A DNA stretch of 64,000 bases from Monocercomonoides exilis (lineage: Eukaryota; Preaxostyla; Oxymonadida; Polymastigidae). Under the pieces are notes generated by a model. The model saw nothing but the letters and a program-made list of their open reading frames with translations. It was not told where the DNA came from and did no database searches. The number at the start of each line of letters is the position of its first letter. Within the stretch, counting starts at the first letter, position 1. The translations under genes and the position numbers were made by a program. The stretch spans positions 315,001 to 379,000 of the forward strand of contig LSRY02000027.1 of assembly GCA_001643675.2 (NCBI GenBank), written 5' to 3'. Shown piece after piece: positions 1-10,400 of this stretch.

Positions 1-3000
1 CTTATGATAGAGAAAATGCTGAAAGAAGATGAAGAACGTTTGAAAAAACAAGAGGAAGAAAGAAAAGCAAAGGAGGAAGAAGAAAGAATCAAAAGAGAAA
101 TGGAGGAAAAGAGAAGAAAAGAGGAGGAAGAGAGAAAGAGGAGGGAGGAAGAAGAAAGGAAGAAGAAAGAAGAGGAGGAGCGCTTACGAAAAGAGGAAGA
201 AGAAAAAAAACGCAAAGAAGAAGAGGAAAGATTAAGGAAGGAAGAGGAAGAGAGAAAGAAGAAAGAAGAAGAGGAAAGAAAAAGAAAGGAGGAAGAAGAG
301 AGGTTAAGGAAGGAAGAGGAAGAACGAAAGAGAAAAGAGGAAGAGGAAAGAATAAAGAGAGAAGAAGAAGAAGAAGAACGCTTAAGAAAGGAAGAGGAGG
401 AAAGGAAGAGAAAAGAAGAAGAAGAAGAAGAAAGGAAGAAGAAAGAAGAGGAAGAAAGGCTCAGAAAAGAAGAAGAAGAGAGAAAGCGTAAGGAGGAGGA
501 GGAGAGGAAGAAGAAAGAGGAAGAAGAAAGACAGAAACGAGAAGAGGAGGAGAGAAGAAGAAGAGAAGAAGAAGAGAGAAAACGAAGAGAAGAGGAAGAA
601 GAGAGGTTGAAAAGAGAAGAAGAAGAAAGAATTAAAAGGGAAGAAGAGGAGCGATTGAAAAAGGAAGAAGAAGAACGAATCAAAAAGGAGGAAGAAGAAA
701 GAATAAAACGAGAAGAAGAGGAGAGATTGAGAAAAGAAGAAGAGGAAAGGAAGAAGAAAGAGGAAGAAGAGAGAATACGAAGGGAAGAGGAAGAACGATT
801 GAGAAAAGAAGAGGAAGAAAGGAAAAGGAAAGAAGAAGAGGAAAGATTAAAGCGGGAAGAAGAAGAACGAATCAGAAAAGAGGAAGAGGAAAGGAAGAGA
901 AAGGAAGAGGAAGAAAGGCTTAGAAAAGAAGAAGAAGAGAGAAAGAGGAAAGAAGAAGAAGAAGAGAGAAAGAGGAAAGAAGAAGAAGAAGAGAGGATGA
1001 GAAAAGAAGAGGAAGAGCGGAAACAAAATGAGGAAGTGGAGCGAAAGAAGAGAGAGGAAGAAGAAAGAAGAAAGGAAGAGGAAGAAAAAGCGAAGAAAGA
1101 AAAAGAAAAAGATAGTTTGCAAATTGAAACAGAAGAAAAAGAAAAGGAAAAGAAAGAGGAAGAAGAAGAGGGTGTTATGAAGGAAGAAGTTGAAAGACAG
1201 AAAGCAAATGATGAAGAGCAATTGAAAAAGGAAGAAGAAGAAAAGAAAAAGAAAGAAAAAGAGGAGAAAGAAGAGAGATTACAAAAGGAGAAAGAAGAAC
1301 AAATAAGAAGAGAGGAAGAAGAGAGGCAAAGAAGAGAAGAGGAGGAAAGATTGAAGAGAGAAGAAGAAGAGAGAATAAAACAAGAAGAGGACGAACGCTT
1401 AAGAAGGGAAGAGGAAGGAAGAAAGAAAAAGGAGGAGGAAGAACGAATTAAGAGAGAAGAAGAAGAAAGAAAACGCAAAGAAGAGGAAGAACGGTTGGGA
1501 AAAGAGGAGGAAGAAAGAGAAAGAAGAGAAGAAGAAGAACGTATTAGGAAAGAGGAGGAAGAGGAAGAGCAGAGGAAGAAGAAAGAAGAAGAAGAAAGAA
1601 AACGCAAAGAAGAGGAAGAACGATTGAGAAAAGAGGAGGAAGAAAGAAAGAGAAAGGAAGAAGAAGAACGAATCAAAAAGGAGGAAGAAGAAAGAATAAA
1701 ACGAGAAGAAGAAGAGAAAGAGAGAAAGAAGAAAGAGGAAGAAGAACGATTGAAAAAGGAAGAGGAAGAGAGGAAAAGAAAGGAAGAAGAAGAAAGATTG
1801 AGAAAAGAGGAGGAGGAGAGGAAGAAGAAAGAAGAAGAGGAAAAGGAAAGATTATTGAAAGAAACAGAAGAAAGAATAAGAAGAGAAGTTGAAGCAAAGC
1901 TTAGAAAAGAATTTGAAGAACGATTGAGAAGAGAAGAAGAAGAGAAGAAGAAGAAAGAAGAGGAAGAAGAGCGCGTAAAAAGAGAGGAAGAGGAAAGGAA
2001 GAAGAGAGAGGAAGAAGAAAGGATTAAAAGAGAAGAGGAAGAGAGAAAGAGGAAGGAAGAAGAAGAAAGAAAGAAGAGAGAAGAAGAAGAGCGTTTAAGA
2101 AGAGAGGAAGAAGAAAGAAAGAAAAAGGAGGAGGAAGAGCGTATTAGAAAAGAAGAGGAGGAAAGAAAAAGAAGAGAAGAAGAAGAGAGGAAGAGAAAAG
2201 ACGAGGAAGAGCGAATCAAGAAGGAGGAAGAAGAAAAATTAAGAAGAGAAGAGGAAGAAAGGAAAAGGAAAGAGGAGGAAGAGAGGAAGAGAATAGAAGA
2301 AGAGGAACGATTAAAGAGGGAAGAAGAAGAAAGAAAGAAGAAAGAAGAAGAAAGATTGAAAAGAGAAGAAGAAGAGAAGAGGAAGAAGGAGGAAGAAGAA
2401 AGAGTAAGAAAAGAAGAGGAGGAGAGGAAAAGGAAGGAAGAAGAGGATGAGAGGAAGAAGAAAGAGGAAGAGGAAGAGGAAGAGAAAAGAAGAAGAGAAG
2501 AGGTGAAAGCAAAAGAGACAAAGGCAATTGAAGTTGAAGAAGAAGATGAAGAAGAAGAATCGGAATGGGAAGAAGAAGACGAAGAAGGAGAGGAGGAAGA
2601 GGAAGAAGAAGATGGAATGAAAAAGGCACAGAAAAATGCAAATGAAGATGGTTTGCTTCAAACAGACAAGAAAGAAAGTTATTTAACTGACAATATAGAT
2701 GAAGGAAGAAAGAGAGAAGAAAATGAAAAGAAAGAAAAGAACGAAAAGAACGGAGAAGTTGGTGAGGAGGATGAAGAAGCCAGAAGAAGAAGAGAAGAAG
2801 AAGAGATTATTCGACAGAAGATGCTGATGATTGAGCAGATGGTGAAAGAAGACGAAGAAAGAATGAAGATGAAGAAGCAAGCAGACGCAAACAAGAAGAA
2901 GAAGATAGAGAAGGGGAAGGAGAAGAAGAAAGACAAAGAGAAAGAGAAGGAAGCTAAAAAGGCTATTCAAACAGGAGGGAGTGGAGGAGGAGGAGGAGGA

Positions 3001-6000
3001 GGAGGAAGTAACAGGAAAGCAGAAGAGGTCGAAATAGACATTGTGGAAGATCCTTCGATTCCTTCTCTCACAATCACCACTGCTCCTTCTGTGAATGCTT
3101 CTGCTTCTTCTTCTTCTTCTGCTTCTAATTCATCATCTTCCTCTTCTTCTTCAACAAACAGTCAACAAACATCTTCCTTTACATCTTCATTCACTCCATC
3201 TGCTTCTTATCTTCTGAATGATCCCAATCTCTTTCTCAATTCTCCTCGCATCACTCGCCTTGGAAGACAAGTTAACACTCAAACATCATCTTTATCATCG
3301 TCTTCTTCTTCTTCTTCTTCTTCTCTTCAAACTTCCTCTTCATCTTCCTCTTCTGAATTAACAGAATCCACATCATCATCATCATCATCATCTCCTTCTT
3401 CATCTTCTTCTTCGCCATCACAAATATCCTCTTCTTCTCTTTCCTCTTCTTCTTCTTCTTCTCAAAAGCGCCATCGTCCAAAGCGCACAATCATCCCTTC
3501 TTCTCCTCTCCTCACTCCAACCACACTCTCTCCATCCATCGGACCTTCTCCTCTTCCTCCTGCTTTCCTTTCTTCTTCCTCCTCTTCCTCTTCTCTTTCT
3601 TCCTCTTCCTCCTCTTCTTCTTTGGCATCTCCTTCCATTCATCCTCTCCCAATGTCTTCTCCTCTTTCTTCTTCTTCCAACTCTCCCTCACTCACTCCAC
3701 AAGCTGATCCTTCCTCTAACCATTCATCTCCTGAACAAACATCATCTTCTGCATCACAATTGACTTCTTCACAGCATTCTATTTCTTCTTCTTCTTCCTC
3801 CTCCTCTTCTTCTTCTTTACCTGCTAATATGAGTGATCTTAATTTTACACCAAACATCACACCACTCTCATCTGCTCCTTCGACCATTCTATCCACATCA
3901 TCAAATTCTTCCCTTTCTTCCACTTCATCACAAACACCCTCTTCAACAGCAGCACAAGCACCTTCTTCATCTTCCTCTTCTTCTCCTTCCTCCACCCAAG
4001 ATTCCTCTCCTGAATGCTCATCATCTTCTCCTTCAATGAATCGCTCTTCTTCTTCTTTGTCTCTTTCTCTTTCTCTTTCTCTCTCTGAAATCTCTTCTTC
4101 TCTCGTCGCTTTGCCTGCCCCGCCTGCCTCTCTTGCTGTTGACAAGTCTCTTCTCTCTCTCGGTTCGTTGCTATCTTCAACTGCTCCTTCTTCTTCTTCT
4201 TCTTCTTCTTCTTCCTCTTCCTCTTCTTCCTCTTCTTCCACCTCCTCCACTTCATCTGCATTGTCTTCATCTGAAGATAAACCTGCTACAAATGATCCAA
4301 ATAATATTCTGAATGACAACAAATATGAATCTGACACTCTCAAATCCACTAACAGCACACCACAACACTCAAAAATCATTTCAGCATCTTCTTCCTCCTC
4401 TTCCTCTTCACAACCATATGGTTCTCTTTCTCCTTCTTCTCCCTCCACTTCACTTTCTTCATCTTCCTCTCGATCTCCTTCTCGTTCACCTGCTTTTCCT
4501 TCTGCTTCAGTCCGAAGCACTTCTTCAGGTTTCTCTTCTTCTTCGTCTCTTTCTTCCTCTCCTTCTCTGCCTTTATCTTCTTTCACATTCACTTTCTCCT
4601 TTGATGACGACTCTGTTGTGCTGTCGCCCAGATCTCATGAGAGGAAGAAGAAGGAGAAAGAAGAGAGAGAAAGAAGAGAGAAAGAGGAGGAGGAGAAGAG
4701 GAAGGAGGAAGAGAGGAAGAAAAAGGAAGAGGAAGATCGATTGAGAAAGGAAAGGAAAGAAGAAAGAAGACGAATAAGGAAAGAAGCGAAAGAACAGAAG
4801 AAGAAAGAAGAGGAAGAGAGAAAAAGGAAAGAGGAAGAAGAAGAGCGGGCGATGCTTGCAGAGCAGAAGAGGAAGAAAGAGGAAGAGCTGAAGCGACAAG
4901 AAGAGGAAGAGATCAGAAGAAGCAATGAACTGTACAGGGCAATACGAGAGAGAGAGAAACTGCTGAGGGAATATGAAGAGAAGAGGAGAATTGAGATGGA
5001 GCTGCAAAGAGAGGCAGAGGAGAAAGAGATGGAAGAAAGCAGAAAAGAAAGAGAAGAATATCAGAAGCGGATGGCAGAGGAAGAGAAAGAGAGAAAGAGA
5101 GTAGAAGAGGAAGAGAGGAAGAAGAGGGAAGAGGAGGAGAAGCTGAGAAGAGCAGAGAAGATGAAGCTGAAGGAGAAGGAGAAGAAGGAGAAAGAAGAGA
5201 AGAGGCAGCAGAAAATATTGGCAGCGTTGCAGAGTTTGGATGCAGATGAAGGAGGAGCAGTGGACAAAGAGAAATACGATGGAGAAAGCGAAGACATTGA
5301 TGAGGAAGTGGCAGGTGGGGCAGAAGATATCAAAAGAGTGCTGAGGGAGAAGAAGAAGAGAGAGAGGCGAATGGAAGAGGAGAAAAAGAAGACAATCGAG
5401 ACGAAGAAAGGAACGAAGAGAAGAAGAGAAAAGGGAGGAGAAAGACAAGAGGACGGAACTGTTATGCCGAAGCCACCATCGTTGAGCTCTGATGAAGATG
5501 ATGATTACGAAAACGATGAAGATGAAGATGAAGATGAATTAGAAGGTGGGAAAGAAAGAAGTGGAATGAATGAGAAGAAGGATGAAGCCAAAGACAGTGA
5601 TGAATCTTCGTATGAAGAGTATGAAATAACTGATCCTGAGTGGAAGAGAAGAGAAGAAGAAGTGGAAGAAGCAGAGAGGCAAAGAGAAGAAGAGAAGAGG
5701 CGGAGGAAAGAAGAAAGAAGAATGAGAGGGGAAGCAGTGAATGATGATGAAGATGAAGATGACGATGATGATGAAGATATTTTAGATGAGTATTCGATGA
5801 TTGAACTGTCAACTGTTGCAGAAGCAGAAACATTGCAGGCAACTGGAAAAGCTAAGCAGAGGAAGACAATTATCATCAAGAAGAAGAAGAAGAAGAAGCA
5901 CCAACAAAACACGAAAAAGGCAGAGCAGACAAAGAATGTGAAGGGAGATGAGCCAAAAGCAAGTGAGAATCCGTTTATGAATCTTATTGCATCTGTTTCG

Positions 6001-6621
6001 CATCCAACAAGAAGAGCTTTGAAGAGAACGAGTTCAGCATCAGCACAAGGGATGGGGAGAGGAGAAGGTGAGAGAGAGGGAGAAGGGGAAGGGGAAGGGG
6101 AAGGAAAGAGGAATAGAAGAAGAGATTGTGAAAGAGGAAGCAAAGAAGAGTATGAGAGTGAGAGCAAAGCAGATTATAAGAGCCTCCATGCAATTGATAG
6201 AGTGACTGGTGAAGAAGAAGAAGATGATGATGATGAGACCGAAGAGACACCCACTGAAGTGGAAGATGAGATGTATCCATTCCATCCAGAGCACAAAATA
6301 AAAGTCAGCCAGAAGAAGATGAAGGAGAAGGAGAAAGGGAAGAGTTCAGAGACAGAATTTGGGCTGAGTGGAGGGAGCAGAGAAGAAGCAATGGAACAGC
6401 TGGCACAGATGAGGAAGGCAAACATGGCTGATTCTACATTCAACAAGAATGGATCAAACACAAAGGACAGAAGACAGATTGAGGAAGAAAGCGAAGAGAT
6501 TGACAAAGATGAAGGTGAAGAAGATGAAGAGAGTGACGAAAACTACGCTGTCATTCTTTCTCCTTCGCCTCGTATAGACGATGAGCCGGAGATTGGGCTT
6601 TATAACAGTAAGTTTTTCTGA
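1..6621 (+). CDS. Giant Glu/Lys/Arg-rich coiled-coil and poly-Ser protein, 5' partial
   Basis: No family is recognised. The frame is open from the first base. An ATG lies at 4, but the opening residues LMIEKMLKEDEERL recur in frame near residue 940 as LMIEQMVKEDEERM, including the Leu before the Met, so the true start is probably upstream of the window. Layout: residues 1-830 are short KEEEERxRK-type repeats likely to form a long charged helix; 830-1010 are acidic; 1010-1540 are almost pure Ser with Thr/Pro; 1540-1810 are a second E/K/R helix; the rest is acidic with basic clusters. There is no signal peptide or membrane segment. A cytoskeletal or scaffold role is only a guess. The last codons contain GTAAGT at 6608, and a T-run ending in TAG lies at 6780; splicing there would replace the last residues with T-F-F-L and a stop at 6792-6794. 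The gene converges on the minus-strand gene ending at 7453. Confidence 0.75.
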   Translation, partial: LMIEKMLKEDEERLKKQEEERKAKEEEERIKREMEEKRRKEEEERKRREEEERKKKEEEERLRKEEEEKKRKEEEERLRKEEEERKKKEEEERKRKEEEERLRKEEEERKRKEEEERIKREEEEEERLRKEEEERKRKEEEEEERKKKEEEERLRKEEEERKRKEEEERKKKEEEERQKREEEERRRREEEERKRREEEEERLKREEEERIKREEEERLKKEEEERIKKEEEERIKREEEERLRKEEEERKKKEEEERIRREEEERLRKEEEERKRKEEEERLKREEEERIRKEEEERKRKEEEERLRKEEEERKRKEEEEERKRKEEEEERMRKEEEERKQNEEVERKKREEEERRKEEEEKAKKEKEKDSLQIETEEKEKEKKEEEEEGVMKEEVERQKANDEEQLKKEEEEKKKKEKEEKEERLQKEKEEQIRREEEERQRREEEERLKREEEERIKQEEDERLRREEEGRKKKEEEERIKREEEERKRKEEEERLGKEEEERERREEEERIRKEEEEEEQRKKKEEEERKRKEEEERLRKEEEERKRKEEEERIKKEEEERIKREEEEKERKKKEEEERLKKEEEERKRKEEEERLRKEEEERKKKEEEEKERLLKETEERIRREVEAKLRKEFEERLRREEEEKKKKEEEEERVKREEEERKKREEEERIKREEEERKRKEEEERKKREEEERLRREEEERKKKEEEERIRKEEEERKRREEEERKRKDEEERIKKEEEEKLRREEEERKRKEEEERKRIEEEERLKREEEERKKKEEERLKREEEEKRKKEEEERVRKEEEERKRKEEEDERKKKEEEEEEEKRRREEVKAKETKAIEVEEEDEEEESEWEEEDEEGEEEEEEEDGMKKAQKNANEDGLLQTDKKESYLTDNIDEGRKREENEKKEKNEKNGEVGEEDEEARRRREEEEIIRQKMLMIEQMVKEDEERMKMKKQADANKKKKIEKGKEKKKDKEKEKEAKKAIQTGGSGGGGGGGGSNRKAEEVEIDIVEDPSIPSLTITTAPSVNASASSSSSASNSSSSSSSSTNSQQTSSFTSSFTPSASYLLNDPNLFLNSPRITRLGRQVNTQTSSLSSSSSSSSSSLQTSSSSSSSELTESTSSSSSSSPSSSSSSPSQISSSSLSSSSSSSQKRHRPKRTIIPSSPLLTPTTLSPSIGPSPLPPAFLSSSSSSSSLSSSSSSSSLASPSIHPLPMSSPLSSSSNSPSLTPQADPSSNHSSPEQTSSSASQLTSSQHSISSSSSSSSSSSLPANMSDLNFTPNITPLSSAPSTILSTSSNSSLSSTSSQTPSSTAAQAPSSSSSSSPSSTQDSSPECSSSSPSMNRSSSSLSLSLSLSLSEISSSLVALPAPPASLAVDKSLLSLGSLLSSTAPSSSSSSSSSSSSSSSSSTSSTSSALSSSEDKPATNDPNNILNDNKYESDTLKSTNSTPQHSKIISASSSSSSSSQPYGSLSPSSPSTSLSSSSSRSPSRSPAFPSASVRSTSSGFSSSSSLSSSPSLPLSSFTFTFSFDDDSVVLSPRSHERKKKEKEERERREKEEEEKRKEEERKKKEEEDRLRKERKEERRRIRKEAKEQKKKEEEERKRKEEEEERAMLAEQKRKKEEELKRQEEEEIRRSNELYRAIREREKLLREYEEKRRIEMELQREAEEKEMEESRKEREEYQKRMAEEEKERKRVEEEERKKREEEEKLRRAEKMKLKEKEKKEKEEKRQQKILAALQSLDADEGGAVDKEKYDGESEDIDEEVAGGAEDIKRVLREKKKRERRMEEEKKKTIETKKGTKRRREKGGERQEDGTVMPKPPSLSSDEDDDYENDEDEDEDELEGGKERSGMNEKKDEAKDSDESSYEEYEITDPEWKRREEEVEEAERQREEEKRRRKEERRMRGEAVNDDEDEDDDDDEDILDEYSMIELSTVAEAETLQATGKAKQRKTIIIKKKKKKKHQQNTKKAEQTKNVKGDEPKASENPFMNLIASVSHPTRRALKRTSSASAQGMGRGEGEREGEGEGEGEGKRNRRRDCERGSKEEYESESKADYKSLHAIDRVTGEEEEDDDDETEETPTEVEDEMYPFHPEHKIKVSQKKMKEKEKGKSSETEFGLSGGSREEAMEQLAQMRKANMADSTFNKNGSNTKDRRQIEEESEEIDKDEGEEDEESDENYAVILSPSPRIDDEPEIGLYNSKFF

Positions 6622-7452
6622 GGGCATTGTTAATGTTTTGAATGGTTTGAGACGTTGTTTGATTGATTTCTCTCTGAAACTTGTATCCGTATTGGATTCG
6701 AAGAAAAAGATGAATAGCAAAATTATGATTTGTATTGAATTGTGACTCAAATGTGTTTTAAAAGTCTTTTTTTTTTTTAGCTTTCTTTCTTTGATTCTTT
6801 CTTTCTTTCATTAATCATAATTTTTAATCATTGTTTGTATTAATATTCTTATGTTTTGACTTTGTTTTATTTGTTTGTTCATTTCTCTGTATTTTATCGA
6901 ATAGCAAATGCTTTTTCCTTTGTTTTGAGAGCACCTGTAAAGCAATTTTTTTATTACCTTTTCTTTTCAAATTATGTTTTTGATGTGAGTTTACGTGTAG
7001 ATTAGAGGAAATTTGTTTGTTGAATGTTCGTTTCTTTATTTTCTGAGAGTCGCATTTCATTTGTTTAGTGAATCTCTTTCATCGGGATCTGAGTTCATAC
7101 AAGAATTCTTTCAGAAAAAACAATAATTTATTTATTTTATTTTATTTTTTTTCATTATTTTTGCTTTTGATCATAAATACTTCTTCAAAATAAAACGCAA
7201 ACAGAGAAATTGAAAATGAAAATGAAAAAAAGCACTTTATTCGGATATCAAAATTAATACATAAGAAATAAACACTTTGTAAATACTTAGAGGTTGTGTG
7301 CAAAAGAGCACACAACAATTGAAAATAAACATCTTTAATTATGTTCTCTCTTTCATCCTCTTCTTCATCCAGTTTACAAATTAATAAACTAACTTGATTA
7401 ATTTCGTTTAATATATTTTTTATTTATTTATTTATTTCATTCTAATAAGAGT
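6622..7452. other. Intergenic spacer between convergent genes
   Basis: AT-rich spacer of 831 bases, tail to tail between two genes. It holds T-runs, TTTC-rich stretches around 6780-6810 and A/T homopolymers. The first part (6608-6780) may be an intron of the upstream gene. I see no convincing coding frame or RNA gene. Confidence 0.6.
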
Positions 7453-10400
7453 TCACAATGACAGATACAGCTCCTTCTGCTGCTGGGTGAGTGTTGAAAT
7501 GACAGAAGAGAGGCCCATCTCGTTCATTGCATTGCGCAAATCTTCTATTTCAGCTGATGACTTCACATGCACATCAGATAAGGCAGAACTGCGGGACAGG
7601 CGGAGAGAAGAAATGGATGGTGCATACACAGATGATGATGATGATGGAAAAGGAGATGATGATGACGATGATGATGAAGTTGTTGAAGAAAACAGCAGTT
7701 TTGGTGCTGTCCCAGTCGAGCTTGGCTTCAAAGAAGATTTCAGCATTTTATTCTGCTTTGTTGATGAAGTGCTTATTTGTGTCTTTGGTGTCTGTGTTGA
7801 ACTCAAATTCTGTTTTTTCTGTTTGTCCTGTTTCGAGAATGAGAAAGATTTTTCATTTATTTTTGCAGCATTGGCTGATTTTTGAAGATTCTTTGACTCA
7901 TTCGATTGTGTCGCTGTCTTTTGCAGCTCTTCCTCTTTCTTCTTCCTTTCTTCTGCCAATTTTCGTGACTTTGCTGATATTTTCGGTGTAAACGGGCATT
8001 TTGACATCTCCGATTTCCTGATTTGCTCTTCAATTCTCTTCTTTTCATACACATTGAGCGTCTGTGAGAGAGAAAAACGAGTGAAAATAGAAGAAGACGA
8101 TGATGGTGTCGGGAGTGAGGTGTGTGTGGTCAGAGGGCGAGCTGAACTGGGAGTGCGTTTGCTGAGCCCATTGAATGAAGAGGAAGGAGAAGGAGAAGGA
8201 GACAGAGAAGAAGAAAGAGAAGAAGAAAATGAAAGTGTTAAGAGAGGCTGCTGTTGTGTGGGTGTGTGACATGTGCGCTTTGTGCTGACTGTTTGTGCAG
8301 TCAACGGCTGCTGCTGATAGACTATCACTGCATCTTCATCTGATCGATTATCCTTTGTTTTTCTATTGAAATCTCCTTCTCTTCCTCTTCCTTCTTCTTC
8401 TTCTCTTTCTCTATCTTCATCCAATTCATCTGCCTCATTCTCATTCTTTCCTTGTGCTTTGTCAACAACTTTCTTCATCTCTTCAAACTTCTTCTTCGCC
8501 AAAAGAGAGCTTTTCGGAGAAATAGAAGGACGGAACGTGCATTCTCCAGCCTCAACAAAGAACAAAGAGTCTGTCTCCTCCCCCTCAGATGAATGAATAT
8601 TCACACCGTCTCTTCTTCTCCTTGTACTCATCCCCATCGACGCTCCAAAGGACATTCCTGTTTTCACATTCACACTTCCTCCATATCCTTCAATTGTTCC
8701 ATTCATCTTCCCCTTTCCCTCTTCTCTCCCGCTGCTAAATCCTGTTTTCCCTCCTCCTCTCAACTGCATCATCCAGTTCAGATTGGCTTGTGTAGACTTC
8801 TTTGATAGTATCTGTTCAGTCAGCGGATGGCTGCACGTGAATGTAGTTGCTGCTGCAGTTGAAGGGCGTCTGTTGATTGAGTGCTGATATGCTGTGGTGG
8901 ATGGAGAAAGAGTGTTGTTGTTCTTTGACAGTGCAGATGAAGAAGGAGATGAACATGTTGCTGATAAGCTTGATACACCTGCTGCTGTTGTTGTTGGGTT
9001 GAGTGTGCCATTCATCTGATTGCGCTTTCTCTGTTGCTTACCTTGTTGTGCAGCTACCCATCTCATCTGCTCCTCTTCTGTCATCTGCAGCGGAGTGAAC
9101 ACATCCACCAGCGGATGCAGAAGCGATGCTTTGGCTGAGGCTGCATTCAGACTGAAAAGTGGCTGAAGCAAAAGGAGAAAGCCCGATTCAGACAGAAGCG
9201 GGTATGTTGAGTCCAGCGGTGCCTCTGAAGTGAATGTGCCGTCTGTCTCCATCTGCTTCAGGGGGAGGGAGGGGCTTTCAGAAAGGTCTGAGAGAGACAA
9301 AGGCTTCGCAGCCAGCTGGTGCGGTGTGACTGTGTCAAGCACAAGTGTGGTAGTTGTCAGTGGAGACGAAGGGGATGGAGTGAGGGTGAGGACATTGCTG
9401 TCGTCAAATCGCTGTGTCGATGAGTCTGCTTCTTCTGCTCCTCTTTGAAGACTTTGTTGTGCATCGATGGTTTTTGAAGAAGGAGTAGAATTGACAGATT
9501 CAATTCTGTTGTCTCTTTCGCTCTCTTTGTTTGCATTCACCTCTGTTAACTCCTTCATTTCAGCACAAAATGTTCCTTCGTTCATGCCATCTATTCCACA
9601 TTCATCGTCATTCATCTCTCTCTCTTTCCTCTGCTCTTCAATTATCTGCCTCACTTGAGGCGGTGTCAGGTCAGATGCAAAGGCAGGCGAGGAAGAATTA
9701 AGAGAGGAGAAGAGATAGAATAGAGACGTCCAAATAGAAGGCGTCAGACGGAAAGGAGGAAGAGTTGATAGCAATTCAGAAGAAGAAGAAGAAGAAGATG
9801 ATGATGCTGAAGATGAAACAAAAGCAGAAGGCAGCAAAGAAGATGTCTGAATAGAACCAAACTCTTTGTGATGTGTTTGTGGAGGGTATATCTCAAACAG
9901 CTGCTTGATGAACTCCACATTCAACATCGATGGCACAAACAGAAACTGCTTCAGCTGTGTCTCTTGGGCAATTCCCTTTTCGTTTGCAATGGCAGGCATG
10001 CTGAGTGGGAGGGTGAATGTGGATTCAACAGAGAGTGTCTGAGAGGGTGAGATGGTGTGTGTCTGCTGAGGTGGTGTCTGGTAGATGGTGAAGTGATGAG
10101 GTGTGGCATTGGAAGATAACGAAGAGGATGAGGAAGAGCATGAAGATGAAGATGATAAAGGTGTTTGTTCATAAGATGGAGAATATGCTGTTATGTGTGA
10201 TAAATCAGTCGAGATCTGAGAAGAAGAAGAGGAAGAGGAAGAGGAAGAGGAAGAGGAAGAGGAAGAAGAAGAAGAAATCTGTGCATTGTGTTGAGTGACT
10301 GTTGGAGTGAAGAAGAAAGAGAAGGGATGTGAAGGTGTTGTCTCATCAGTGGGTGTGTATGACTCAAAACGAAGTGGGTCCTCATTCTCATCATCATCTT

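Noticed and set aside
3639-4592. 317-codon minus frame rich in Glu
   Set aside because: Antisense shadow of the poly-Ser coding region; TCT/TCC repeats read as AGA/GGA/GAA on the other strand.
4573-5448. 291-codon minus frame rich in Leu/Phe/Ser
   Set aside because: Antisense of the E/K/R helix of the first gene; composition only.
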